Positions 34,638-43,151 of a stretch of DNA of 64,000 nt are shown here, one piece after another (the stretch's first letter is position 1; every line of letters begins with the position of its first letter). The translations under genes and the position numbers were made by a program. Origin of the DNA: an uncultured Candidatus Melainabacteria bacterium (GTDB lineage: Bacteria; Cyanobacteriota; Vampirovibrionia; Gastranaerophilales; Gastranaerophilaceae); assembly GCA_934699705.1 (NCBI GenBank), contig CAKUXD010000006.1, forward strand, positions 1 through 64,000. Direction: 5' to 3'. The notes below the pieces were generated by a model. It searched no databases, was not told where the DNA came from, and was given only the letters and a program-made list of their open reading frames with translations.

Positions 34638-35969
34638 TTACTCCTCTTTTGTGAGGTATTCAATCATTTTATTAAGGTCTTTGTTCCACGAGCCATACCA
34701 ATTGATTAAAAGTATATCCGCAGGTGTCAGTCCTTGATATACAAGGTCTTGTAATGGTTCAAGATATTTTTCTTCGTTATTATTTTGTTCTTTTAAACCG
34801 ATTTCTGCCATATTTACTAAATCTTTTGTAATTTGGCGTAAAGGAGTTTTGTTAAGTCTGGCATCTAGTCCTAGTTTTGGCACATTATATCTTAAATCTG
34901 AAAAATTTTGATATGTGTATTCAGATAAGTATTCATCAACTTGTTTTAATATATTTTTTGAGTATAAAATACCTTTGTAAAAACCTAAAATCGCATACTG
35001 AAGGCCTTTTCCAACACAATCTTGGTTTCTGATTTCAATAAATTTACGTAATCTAACTTCTGGAAAATACAGGTTTGCACAAAGTTTAAAATCTTCAATA
35101 TCAGCGCTATAACTGTCAATTCCGTTTTGCATAAATTCTTTGAAAGTTATACTGCCATTTGTGCTAAAAGTTTTATTATCTCTTGAAAACATGATTAAAG
35201 GTGTTTCCAGAACTTTATTAATATAATCATTAAAAGAAAAGTCTTTATTTAGAGTTGTTGCAAATCCACATCTATCAATATCGGTGTTAAGCCATGCCAG
35301 CGCTCTAAAGCTCTTATAACCAGTATCCACTCCACCTCTGATTGGTGAATTTGCAAACATCGCCGTTGTAATTGGCGCAAGCATATTCGCAACTCGGAAT
35401 TTTTTCATGGCATCTTCTTCGCTATCAAAGTCAAAACACGTTTGTATTCCAGCGGTTTCGCGCATCATTACATCTGATAGTATTCCCCATAAATAATTTG
35501 CCATGATATGGTATCTTCGTTTTGGAAGTAAGTTTATGTATTTGTAGGTGGTTAATGGTGATATGCCGTAATTCAATAGTGTAATTCCGAATTCATCAAG
35601 CAGAGGAATAAGTTCCGTATCAATTTCTTCGATTTTATTGATTAATTCTTGAATAGTTTGATAAGGCTTTACACTCATTTCAATCTGACAACCAGGTTCT
35701 AGGGTAATAGTATGATGTAATTTTTTTAAGCCTATAATATTGTCTTTATCTAAAATGTAATCCCAATTTTCGTTTCGTGCGTATGTTCGTAATAATTCGC
35801 AAACTCCGTCAATCCCATTATATGGTATTGTTTCAAAACTCGTAGTGTTGATAGGGATTCTTTCATATTCAAATCCTACTTTAAAGTCGTCTGATGTTAA
35901 TTTAATCCCATCTGTAAAAAGTTTTCTTATTTCGCTAATTTCTAATTTTTCTTTTGAGACAATACGCAC
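34638..35969 (-). CDS. gshA: glutamate-cysteine ligase (GCS2/plant-cyanobacterial type)
   Basis: Makes gamma-glutamylcysteine, the first step to glutathione. Recognised from VGFEYERIPIN, LEPGCQIEMSVKP, RRYHIMANYLW, MMRETAGIQTCFDF and EVRLRKFIEIRNQDC. The 443-residue length is usual for this type. The start is GTG with AAAGGGG upstream. gshB is not in the window. It is divergent from rsmA. Confidence 0.88.
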   Translation of the reverse strand: MRIVSKEKLEISEIRKLFTDGIKLTSDDFKVGFEYERIPINTTSFETIPYNGIDGVCELLRTYARNENWDYILDKDNIIGLKKLHHTITLEPGCQIEMSVKPYQTIQELINKIEEIDTELIPLLDEFGITLLNYGISPLTTYKYINLLPKRRYHIMANYLWGILSDVMMRETAGIQTCFDFDSEEDAMKKFRVANMLAPITTAMFANSPIRGGVDTGYKSFRALAWLNTDIDRCGFATTLNKDFSFNDYINKVLETPLIMFSRDNKTFSTNGSITFKEFMQNGIDSYSADIEDFKLCANLYFPEVRLRKFIEIRNQDCVGKGLQYAILGFYKGILYSKNILKQVDEYLSEYTYQNFSDLRYNVPKLGLDARLNKTPLRQITKDLVNMAEIGLKEQNNNEEKYLEPLQDLVYQGLTPADILLINWYGSWNKDLNKMIEYLTKEE

Positions 35970-36055
35970 TTGTTTCCCCTTTTTCCAATTATTATTATAA
36001 CATTATTAAAATTATCAAATCAAAAATGAAAAACATTTCCCTGTTTGTATTATTA

Positions 36056-36061
36056 TATATT
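36056..36061 (+). promoter_or_regulatory. -10 box next to the rsmA start
   Basis: TATATT lies 6 nt before the ATG and no Shine-Dalgarno sequence is present, so the rsmA mRNA may be leaderless. The -35 region is weak. Confidence 0.4.
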
Positions 36062-36067
36062 AGTAAG

Positions 36068-36910
36068 ATGGACTATTTATCACGCGCAAAATATTTTAGA
36101 ACAAAAAAAAGACTCGGTCAAAACTTCTTAATTAATTCAGACGTAATCGCCGATATAATTGACTATGCTAATTTATCAAAAGAAGATACTGTATTAGAAA
36201 TTGGTCCTGGAGTTGGATTTGTTACCGAACAGTTGATTAAACATGCTGATAATGTAATTGCAGTAGAACTTGATGAAGAAGCGATTAAAGAATTAAATAA
36301 ACTTAATGCTGAAAATCTTAAAATAATTCATAAAGATATTTTAAAAACAGATATTGCAGAACTTGCAAACGGTAAGAAAATAAAAGTCGTTGCAAATATT
36401 CCATATTATATTACAACGCCTATTTTAGCTCATCTTTTAGGAGAAATTGATGATTTAGCCAATAAGAACAGAGCATCTGTTTCAGAAATTATTTTGATGG
36501 TGCAAGAAGAAGTTGCGCGCAGAATGGTCGCAACAGAAAAATCAGGAAATAAGCAGTATGGTTTATTAACAATTCTTTCTCAGTTTTGGGCAGATTGTTC
36601 CTTATTGCGGGTAGTTGGCGCACGTTCTTTTTATCCAGCACCAAAAGTTACGTCTGCACTTGTTAAACTAGTTGTGAAAGACAAACCTTTATTAGAATTG
36701 TCTGATTATGCACATTTTAGAAAAACAATTAAAGCTGGTTTTGGACAACGTAGAAAAAACATTAAAAATGCCCTTGTAAATGGCGGTTTTGATAAAGAAA
36801 AAGTTCAAATTGCACTTAAAAATTTAAAAATTGATGAAAATACAAGAGGCGAAAGTCTTTCAATCGAAATGTTTGGAAAATTGTCTGAGGAATTATGCAA
36901 GTTAAAGTAA
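36068..36910 (+). CDS. rsmA: 16S rRNA dimethyladenosine transferase
   Basis: KsgA/RsmA dimethylates A1518 and A1519 of 16S rRNA. Signatures: KKRLGQNFLINSDVI, the SAM motif LEIGPGVGFVTEQL, the target-base motif NIPYYITTPI, and FYPAPKVTSAL. The ATG at 36068 gives the family-typical start; an in-frame upstream extension is non-homologous. It overlaps ispE by 16 nt. Confidence 0.96.
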   Translation: MDYLSRAKYFRTKKRLGQNFLINSDVIADIIDYANLSKEDTVLEIGPGVGFVTEQLIKHADNVIAVELDEEAIKELNKLNAENLKIIHKDILKTDIAELANGKKIKVVANIPYYITTPILAHLLGEIDDLANKNRASVSEIILMVQEEVARRMVATEKSGNKQYGLLTILSQFWADCSLLRVVGARSFYPAPKVTSALVKLVVKDKPLLELSDYAHFRKTIKAGFGQRRKNIKNALVNGGFDKEKVQIALKNLKIDENTRGESLSIEMFGKLSEELCKLK

Positions 36911-37737
36911 AAACTCCAGCAAAAATTAATCTTACACTAGAAGTTACGGCAAAGCGTCCTGACGGTTTTCATAATATTCAAAGTATTATGCAAATGATTA
37001 ATTTGTACGATTATTTGACTATTAATGTTGAAAAAAGTGATAAATTAGAGATTAATTTATCAGGCAATAATCCTAATATACCTTATAATGAGAAAAATAT
37101 TGTGTATAAGGCAATACTTCTCTTTGTTGAGAAATGTGGATTGCAAGATTATAGATTTGACGTAAATATTCAGAAAAATATTCCGACAGAAGCAGGACTT
37201 GCTGGTGGAAGTTCAAATGCAGTCGGTACGTTTGTTGGTCTGAATTATTTGTTTGAAAATCCTTTAAAAAAATCTGAACTTCACGAACTTTGTGCAATTT
37301 TAGGTTCAGATTTGAACGTAATTTTAGAAGGCGGTTGTGTGTTAGCAACTGGTCGCGGAGAAAATGTTCAAACTTTACAATTTAGAGAATATCCTGTTTC
37401 CTTGATTAAGCCTAATGATTTGGGGATTAGTGCAAAAGAAGGGTATCAAAAATATGCTCAATTAGAAAATAAACCTCAAAATGACAAAACACATAAAATG
37501 ATTGAACTTTTACTCAAAAATGAAGATGTTAGACCTCTACTTTACAATGACTTAGAAACAGCCGTTTATAAGGATTTTGAACAATTACAAAAAATTAAAT
37601 CTGCAAATCCGAAATCTATTATGTCAGGTTCAGGTTCAACTTATTTTGTGTTAGATGAAAAAATTAATCCCGTTGAAGATTACTGGCATGTAGAAGGTTT
37701 AAAAACAATTTCAACAGGTTGCGAAATTGTTGAATAA
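36895..37737 (+). CDS. ispE: 4-diphosphocytidyl-2-C-methyl-D-erythritol kinase
   Basis: GHMP kinase of the MEP isoprenoid pathway, 280 residues. It shows TPAKINLTLEVTAKRPDGFH, the GHMP loop PTEAGLAGGSSNA and SMSGSG-type C-terminal IMSGSGSTYF. The start lies inside the rsmA end, so translation is coupled. Confidence 0.96.
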   Translation: MQVKVKTPAKINLTLEVTAKRPDGFHNIQSIMQMINLYDYLTINVEKSDKLEINLSGNNPNIPYNEKNIVYKAILLFVEKCGLQDYRFDVNIQKNIPTEAGLAGGSSNAVGTFVGLNYLFENPLKKSELHELCAILGSDLNVILEGGCVLATGRGENVQTLQFREYPVSLIKPNDLGISAKEGYQKYAQLENKPQNDKTHKMIELLLKNEDVRPLLYNDLETAVYKDFEQLQKIKSANPKSIMSGSGSTYFVLDEKINPVEDYWHVEGLKTISTGCEIVE

Positions 37738-37755
37738 AATGTAAAAATGTTTGTT

Positions 37756-37799
37756 AAAAAAGTTGCGATTTTTGCTTTGCAAAAATCGCAACTTTTTTT
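37756..37799. terminator. bidirectional terminator between ispE and pyrG
   Basis: A long perfect stem (AAAAAAGTTGCGATTTTTGC and its complement) has A and T runs at both ends, so it serves both convergent genes. Confidence 0.93.
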
Positions 37800-37808
37800 A
37801 TATTATAA

Positions 37809-39416
37809 TTATTTATTTTGTTTTACTGCGGTATCAATAAGCCCTTTGAATAGAGGGTGAGGTCTTTCAGGGCGAGATTTGAACTCTGGGTGGAATTGAG
37901 AAGCTACAAACCAATCGTTTTTAGGCAATTCAATAACTTCCATTAACTTACCATTTGGTGATTTGCCAGAGAAAATTAATCCTGCTTTTTCTAAATCCTC
38001 AATGTATGCATTATTAACTTCATATCTGTGTCTGTGGCGTTCAAAAATAACGTCTGAACCGTATGCTTTACGAGCAATAGAATTTTTCTTTAAATGACAT
38101 TCGTATTGACCTAAACGCATTGTTCCTCCGTAAGCAGTAACGTCTTTTTGCTCTAACATTAAGTCAATAACAGGGTTTTCACATTCTTCTGAAAATTCTT
38201 TTGAATTTGCATCTTTTAATCCCAAAACGTGGCGTGCGTATTCAATTACTGCACATTGCATACCTAAGCATAGACCTAAGAATGGAAGATTATTTTCTCG
38301 AGCATATCTGATTACGTTTAATTTTCCTTCAATTCCTCTAACTCCAAATCCTCCAGGAACAACAACGGCATGTATTCCGCTCATTAATTCTTTACAATTT
38401 TCATAATCAACACAGTCTTCAGAGTTTATCCAATGAATATTAATTTTAGCTTCATTTGCATATCCTGCGTGTTTTAATGCCTCTACTACTGAAATGTATG
38501 CATCAGAAAGTTTTGTGTATTTACCCGCAATTGCAACTTCAATTGTACGTTTCGGATTTCTAATTCTTTCAACAAGAGCTTCCCAAGATTTCAAATCTGC
38601 GCGTTTATAGCAAGTTTGAAGTAAGTTTAGTACAACTGCCGCCATATTTTGTTCTTCAAGAGCTAATGGAACTTCGTAAATACTTTTCATATCGCGACAT
38701 TCAATTACAGCATCTTTTTGTACTGAACAGAATAGCGCTAATTTTTCTTTTTCATCTTGTGGTAGTGGATAAGAAGTTCTGCAAACTAAAATTTCAGGCT
38801 GAATACCATAACTTCTTAAAACATTTACGCTATGTTGAGAAGGTTTTGTTTTTAATTCGCCAGATGTTGGCAAATATGGTAGTAGCGTACAATGTACTGA
38901 AATTGCGTTTCCGATACCGATTTCTGTTTTGAATTGGCGGATTGCCTCAATAAATGGTAAACTTTCAATATCGCCAATTGTACCTCCGATTTCAATAATC
39001 ATAAAATCAGGTTTGAATTGCTCTGTTGCCTTGTAAATTCTGGCTTTTATTTCGTTTGTAATATGCGGTACAACCTGAACTGTTGCGCCTAAATACTCAC
39101 CTTTTCTTTCCTTGTTTATAACTGTTTGGTAAATACTTCCAGAAGTTACATTATTGATTTGTGCAAAATCTGCGTCAATAAATCTTTCGTAGTGTCCAAG
39201 GTCCAAATCAGTTTCTGCTCCGTCGTTTGTAACAAAAACTTCTCCATGTTGAAAAGGACTCATTGTTCCTGGATCGACATTGATATAGGGGTCAAATTTT
39301 TGAATTGCAACAGAAAATCCTCTTGCTCGTAACAATTTACCCAAAGATGCGCCTATAATCCCTTTACCAAGTGAGCTTACAACACCACCAGTAATAAAAA
39401 TATATTTTGTACTCAT
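37809..39416 (-). CDS. pyrG: CTP synthase
   Basis: Amidates UTP to CTP. The synthetase domain starts KYIFITGGVVSSLGKGI, with FDPYINVDPGTM and EIGGTIGDIES. The glutamine amidotransferase domain has PGGFGVRG and the nucleophile in LGLCLGMQ, with QFHPEFKSRP at the end. The length of 535 residues is normal. Confidence 0.98.
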   Translation of the reverse strand: MSTKYIFITGGVVSSLGKGIIGASLGKLLRARGFSVAIQKFDPYINVDPGTMSPFQHGEVFVTNDGAETDLDLGHYERFIDADFAQINNVTSGSIYQTVINKERKGEYLGATVQVVPHITNEIKARIYKATEQFKPDFMIIEIGGTIGDIESLPFIEAIRQFKTEIGIGNAISVHCTLLPYLPTSGELKTKPSQHSVNVLRSYGIQPEILVCRTSYPLPQDEKEKLALFCSVQKDAVIECRDMKSIYEVPLALEEQNMAAVVLNLLQTCYKRADLKSWEALVERIRNPKRTIEVAIAGKYTKLSDAYISVVEALKHAGYANEAKINIHWINSEDCVDYENCKELMSGIHAVVVPGGFGVRGIEGKLNVIRYARENNLPFLGLCLGMQCAVIEYARHVLGLKDANSKEFSEECENPVIDLMLEQKDVTAYGGTMRLGQYECHLKKNSIARKAYGSDVIFERHRHRYEVNNAYIEDLEKAGLIFSGKSPNGKLMEVIELPKNDWFVASQFHPEFKSRPERPHPLFKGLIDTAVKQNK

Positions 39417-39455
39417 TTTTCCCCCAAGTTGTGATAGTTAATTTTATATATAACA

Positions 39456-39482
39456 ACAATACCGCATGCTCTGCGGTATTGT
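39456..39482 (-). terminator. hairpin between gatC and pyrG
   Basis: ACAATACCGCA (39456-39466) pairs with TGCGGTATTGT (39472-39482). On the minus strand it is followed by TGTTAT rather than a clean T run. It may be a weak terminator after gatC or part of the pyrG leader. Confidence 0.5.
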
Positions 39483-39497
39483 CAAAAACTTTAAGTT

Positions 39498-39782
39498 TTA
39501 ATTAATTTTTGGAACTTTGAAAAATCCATTTTCTTCGTCTGGTGCGTTTGCCATAAGTTGTTCTTTTGTTTGGTCGTAGTGAACTGTATCTTCTCTCATA
39601 ACATTTACAAAATCTATTGGGTGAGATAAAGGTTCAACATGCGAAGTATCAACTTCATTCATTTGATCAACGTACTTTAAAACATCACCTAATTGACGAG
39701 TGAATTTTTCTTTTTCTTCTTCTGTTAATTCTAAACGCGCAAGTTTTGCTACGTGTTCAACATCTTTTACTGTAATTGCCAT
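39498..39782 (-). CDS. gatC: Asp-tRNA(Asn)/Glu-tRNA(Gln) amidotransferase subunit C
   Basis: Small 94-residue GatC with VEHVAKLARLELTEEE and the late VMREDTVH segment. It holds GatA and GatB together in the complex that makes Gln-tRNA(Gln) by transamidation. gatA and gatB are not in the window. It lies 30 nt after hydF. Confidence 0.95.
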   Translation of the reverse strand: MAITVKDVEHVAKLARLELTEEEKEKFTRQLGDVLKYVDQMNEVDTSHVEPLSHPIDFVNVMREDTVHYDQTKEQLMANAPDEENGFFKVPKIN

Positions 39783-39812
39783 TTTTTTACTCCATTTATT
39801 GATATAATTGTA

Positions 39813-40976
39813 TCATGAAAAAATTTTTGTTGCACGTTGTAAAATTCCTAAGCAGTAAGAAATTACTATTCCGTAATTTGTGATAGGAATATGTTTTTCA
39901 TTTGCAATCATTATTCTTGATAAAATTTCTTTTCGATTGGTCATGCAAGCACCACAATGGATTATCAAATCATAATCGCTAATATCAGGGAAATCATGAC
40001 CCGTAAAATATTCGAAAGTTAATTCTTTTTGTGTCTTTTGTTTTAACAATTTTGGAATTTTAACTCGTGCAATATCGTCATCAATTGCGTGATGAGTACA
40101 ACTTTCTAAAAATAAAATTTTAGCATTGTTTTTAAGGTTTGATATTGCATTTGAACCTTTAATAAATTCGTTTAAATCCCCTTTTAATCTTGCAAAAAGT
40201 ATTGAAAATGAAGTTAAAGGTACGGTTTCTGGTACAATTTCGGAAACAGTTTTAAAGGCTTGTGAGTCAGTTACGACAAGCGCAGGAGGGGTTTTTAAAT
40301 TGTCTAAAGCATTTTGTAATTCACTTTCTTTAACGACAATAGTTATGCAATTTGCATCAAGCAAATCTCTGATAGTTTGAACTTGAGGTAGAATAATTCT
40401 GCCTTTTGGGGCTTCTTTGTCGATTGGTATTACAAGAATTACAGTTGCCTTTTGTTCAACCAAATCACCTACGATTTTTGGTGAATTAATAAAATCGTCT
40501 GGTAGTAATTTTATTAAAGCCTGTTTAAATTTATCAATAATTTTTTCATCTGTAATTGTTGACGTTACAAGGTATTCAGATTTCGCATCTAGGTTATTAT
40601 CTTGTTTGTTAACAATAATCAAATACGGAATATTTAATTTTTCAAATTCCTTGATAATATTTTTTTCTGTGGTTTCGAGTTCGAATTTGTCAGTTATAAC
40701 GATTGCAACATCACAACGATTTAATATTTTGTGAGTTTTTTCAATACGTTGTTTGCCTAAAATTGAGGTATCATCAAGTCCTGCAGTATCTAAGAAGGTT
40801 ACAGGTCCAATTGGTAAAAGCTCCATAGATTTTTCAACCACATCAGTCGTTGTTCCAGCAAGGTCTGAAACGATTGATATATCTTGATTTGTAATTTTAT
40901 TTAAAAAAGAAGATTTTCCGACATTAGTTCTGCCAAAAACTCCAATTTGTAGCCTTAATGATTTTAAAGTTTTCAT
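39813..40976 (-). CDS. hydF: [FeFe]-hydrogenase H-cluster maturation GTPase HydF
   Basis: HydF carries the 2Fe subcluster precursor to the hydrogenase. The N-terminal Era-like GTPase has GRTNVGKSS, GTTTD, DTAGLDD and NKQD. The C-terminal cluster domain has ESCTHH, then IHCGACMTNR, the Cys/His motif of HydF. At 387 residues it is full length. hydE, hydG and the hydrogenase are not in the window. Its presence predicts hydrogen metabolism, probably during fermentation. Confidence 0.95.
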   Translation of the reverse strand: MKTLKSLRLQIGVFGRTNVGKSSFLNKITNQDISIVSDLAGTTTDVVEKSMELLPIGPVTFLDTAGLDDTSILGKQRIEKTHKILNRCDVAIVITDKFELETTEKNIIKEFEKLNIPYLIIVNKQDNNLDAKSEYLVTSTITDEKIIDKFKQALIKLLPDDFINSPKIVGDLVEQKATVILVIPIDKEAPKGRIILPQVQTIRDLLDANCITIVVKESELQNALDNLKTPPALVVTDSQAFKTVSEIVPETVPLTSFSILFARLKGDLNEFIKGSNAISNLKNNAKILFLESCTHHAIDDDIARVKIPKLLKQKTQKELTFEYFTGHDFPDISDYDLIIHCGACMTNRKEILSRIMIANEKHIPITNYGIVISYCLGILQRATKIFS

Positions 40977-41046
40977 ATTTTACCCTCGGTTATTATTATA
41001 TCATATTATATTTTTATGATAATATAAATTTGAAAAAGGAATAATA

Positions 41047-41886
41047 ATGGACTCATTAATTTTATTAATACAAGTAACAACATTAGCAGGGGTCGTCGGT
41101 ACAGGAATTGGCGGTGTTATTGGCGCATTGTTTAAAAAAGATTCTTCAAAGACCGCAAGTTTATTGCTAAGTTTTGCTGCAGGGGTTATGACTGCAATTG
41201 TATGTTTTGATTTGATAATTGGGGCTGTTAAAACTGGTACGCATGTTTATATTGTAAGTTTAGGCGTAATTGTAGGTTGTTTGGTTGTTTATTTGTTAAA
41301 TTTAATAATTGATAAATCAACTAATCATGAAGTTGTGCATATAGATTTAGCACACCCAAAAACAGCAGATGATTTAGATGAGATTATTCATAGTAATCAC
41401 TTATCTGTGCATATTAACAAAAATGATACAAAAGCTTCACTCTTTATAGCTGGCGTAATCATGGCATCAGCAATTGCTTTGCATAATTTACCTGAGGGTA
41501 TGACAATTGGGGCGTCATTTGCAAATTCAAAAGGTGTATTAGAAGGGTCTGCGTTGGTTTTAGCCATATTAATTGGTTTACATAATATTCCAGAAGGTAT
41601 GGCGATTGCAGTTCCTTTGATTAACGGAGGAATGCGCAGACGTTTAGCGGTTTTAACAACTGCCTTGGCAGGTTTACCGACAGTTATCGGTGGTATTGTC
41701 GGATATTGGGTTGGTGATTTAGGCGCATTGGGGTTGGCCTTGAGCTTGTCATTTGCAAGTGGAGCAATGTTGTATGTTGTTTTTGCAGAAATTTTACCAC
41801 AATCTATATTAATGTATAGAAGCAAATTACCAGCATTTTTCGTAATTTTAGGTATAATCATCGGATTAATTGTTATATATGTTTAA
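41047..41886 (+). CDS. ZIP-family divalent metal transporter
   Basis: A 279-residue ZIP transporter of the ZupT/GufA type. It has about eight membrane helices and two metal motifs, LHNLPEGMTIG and LHNIPEGMAIA, in helices 4 and 5. A His-containing loop (about 95-125) joins helices 3 and 4. It probably imports zinc, iron or manganese. AAAAGGAAT precedes the ATG. Confidence 0.92.
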   Translation: MDSLILLIQVTTLAGVVGTGIGGVIGALFKKDSSKTASLLLSFAAGVMTAIVCFDLIIGAVKTGTHVYIVSLGVIVGCLVVYLLNLIIDKSTNHEVVHIDLAHPKTADDLDEIIHSNHLSVHINKNDTKASLFIAGVIMASAIALHNLPEGMTIGASFANSKGVLEGSALVLAILIGLHNIPEGMAIAVPLINGGMRRRLAVLTTALAGLPTVIGGIVGYWVGDLGALGLALSLSFASGAMLYVVFAEILPQSILMYRSKLPAFFVILGIIIGLIVIYV

Positions 41887-41894
41887 AAAAATAC

Positions 41895-41923
41895 TTGATT
41901 TTAAAAAAAGTTTATGCTAAATT
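41895..41923 (+). promoter_or_regulatory. promoter of tRNA-Ile
   Basis: TTGATT (41895-41900), 17-nt spacer and TAAATT (41918-41923) with a TG extension just before it, 19 nt ahead of the tRNA. Confidence 0.6.
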
Positions 41924-41942
41924 AAAGACACAGCAGAAATGC

Positions 41943-42019
41943 GGGCTATTAGCTCAGGTGGTTAGAGCGTTCGCCTGATAAGCGAGAGGTCCCAAGTTCG
42001 AGTCTTGGATGGCCCACCA
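41943..42019 (+). tRNA. tRNA-Ile (GAU)
   Basis: A 77-nt cloverleaf: acceptor GGGCTAT with ATGGCCC, D arm GCTC-GAGC, anticodon loop CTGATAA giving GAT, T arm CCAAG TTCGAGT CTTGG, and an encoded CCA. It stands outside an rRNA operon, with its own promoter and terminator. Confidence 0.98.
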
Positions 42020-42022
42020 TTT

Positions 42023-42056
42023 AAAAAAGAAGTCTTTTATGACTTCTTTTTTTTGT
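42023..42056. terminator. terminator shared by tRNA-Ile and the minus-strand gene
   Basis: AAAAAAGAAGTC (42023-42034) pairs with GACTTCTTTTTT (42041-42052), with T runs on both strands. Confidence 0.9.
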
Positions 42057-42066
42057 TTTATTTAGC

Positions 42067-43068
42067 TTAGTTAAAATATAAATTAACAATCATATCTGCA
42101 TCTGAGTACCAATGGTCTGGTTTTTCTTTCCATAAATAAATTTGCATGTATGCAGGATATTTGTTATCAAGTCCGAATCCAAGTTGTGGTTGATTTGGAG
42201 AACCGTTATTGCAACCACCTTCAATATCACATGCTCCACCACAATGGATAAAATCTTTGAAATTGTATGGACTTTGATTTATTGCGTTATTGTGTGAGAA
42301 ACCTAGGTTTTTACGTTTTGCAACATAACCCCACTCGTAGCCAAAATCTTTAGCGTTTATTGGTTTTAGGTAATAAATTGCGTATTTTTTACCTTGTTCG
42401 TTAACAACAACATTTTGAAATTCTGAAATGTTATAATAAATATTTATAGAATTTTTTGTTACTGTTATTTTTGTTGGCAGGAACTTTGTTATTGGCGAAC
42501 AAGAATTAGGCTGAACATAGCCATAATAAGGCATTTCTACCATAACTAAAGCAAGTGGATTATTCATAAAGACACTTTCTTCTGATGGACCGCTTGTTCT
42601 TCCTTTTTTAGTTTCCCAGCCGTTACAGTATGCGCCTTGTAAGCTAATCCAAGGCTTTCCGTCAACTATACTTCCAAAAATATTTTCACTTGGATTATAG
42701 TTTGGTAAATTGAAAACTTGTGAAACATATTTTTTACGTTCGTTCAAAATACTTTCTTGAGTTCTGCCAGAGTACGCAGTTGGCTGATTTACAGGAATTA
42801 AAACTTCTTTTTGTGTTTTTAATTTCGCTAAAATGCTCGCTGAGTATTCAATGTTGCCTTTTATTTCAGTTTTAGGGGCTTTTAAATCAACATTTTCTTC
42901 GCTTTTTGTATCTTCTGTGTTGCTTTGAATTCTCGTTTGTTGTGAATTGTTTGTTATTGAATTATCTTCTTTAATGTTGCCATTGCCTAAAAAATAGTTA
43001 GACGTAAAAGCCAAAACTCCAACAAATCCAATAATTAAGACCGTTGTTAAAATATTTTCATTATTCAT
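42067..43068 (-). CDS. membrane-anchored protein of unknown function
   Basis: One N-terminal membrane helix (about residues 7-27) is followed by a polar linker rich in Asn, Thr and Glu (30-70) and a large outer domain to residue 333. The domain has several Cys (AYCNGW, NSCSP, HCGGACDIEGGCNNG), likely disulfides. The last part is aromatic, with LWKEKPDHWYSDAD. I do not recognise the family. It likely faces the periplasm. It is transcribed alone. Confidence 0.7.
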   Translation of the reverse strand: MNNENILTTVLIIGFVGVLAFTSNYFLGNGNIKEDNSITNNSQQTRIQSNTEDTKSEENVDLKAPKTEIKGNIEYSASILAKLKTQKEVLIPVNQPTAYSGRTQESILNERKKYVSQVFNLPNYNPSENIFGSIVDGKPWISLQGAYCNGWETKKGRTSGPSEESVFMNNPLALVMVEMPYYGYVQPNSCSPITKFLPTKITVTKNSINIYYNISEFQNVVVNEQGKKYAIYYLKPINAKDFGYEWGYVAKRKNLGFSHNNAINQSPYNFKDFIHCGGACDIEGGCNNGSPNQPQLGFGLDNKYPAYMQIYLWKEKPDHWYSDADMIVNLYFN

Positions 43069-43151
43069 AAAGTTTCTCCTATGAAAGAATTATACCTTAT
43101 AAATAACATTTGTAAAACTAATAAAAAATCTAAAATAAAAGAAGGTTTTAA

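Noticed and set aside
39417..39497. Pyrimidine attenuator of pyrG of the Gram-positive kind
   Set aside because: No run of G at the transcript start and no clean T run after the hairpin.
41943..42019. tRNA as an integration site for a mobile element
   Set aside because: No integrase, no repeat of the tRNA 3' end and no foreign-looking genes adjoin.
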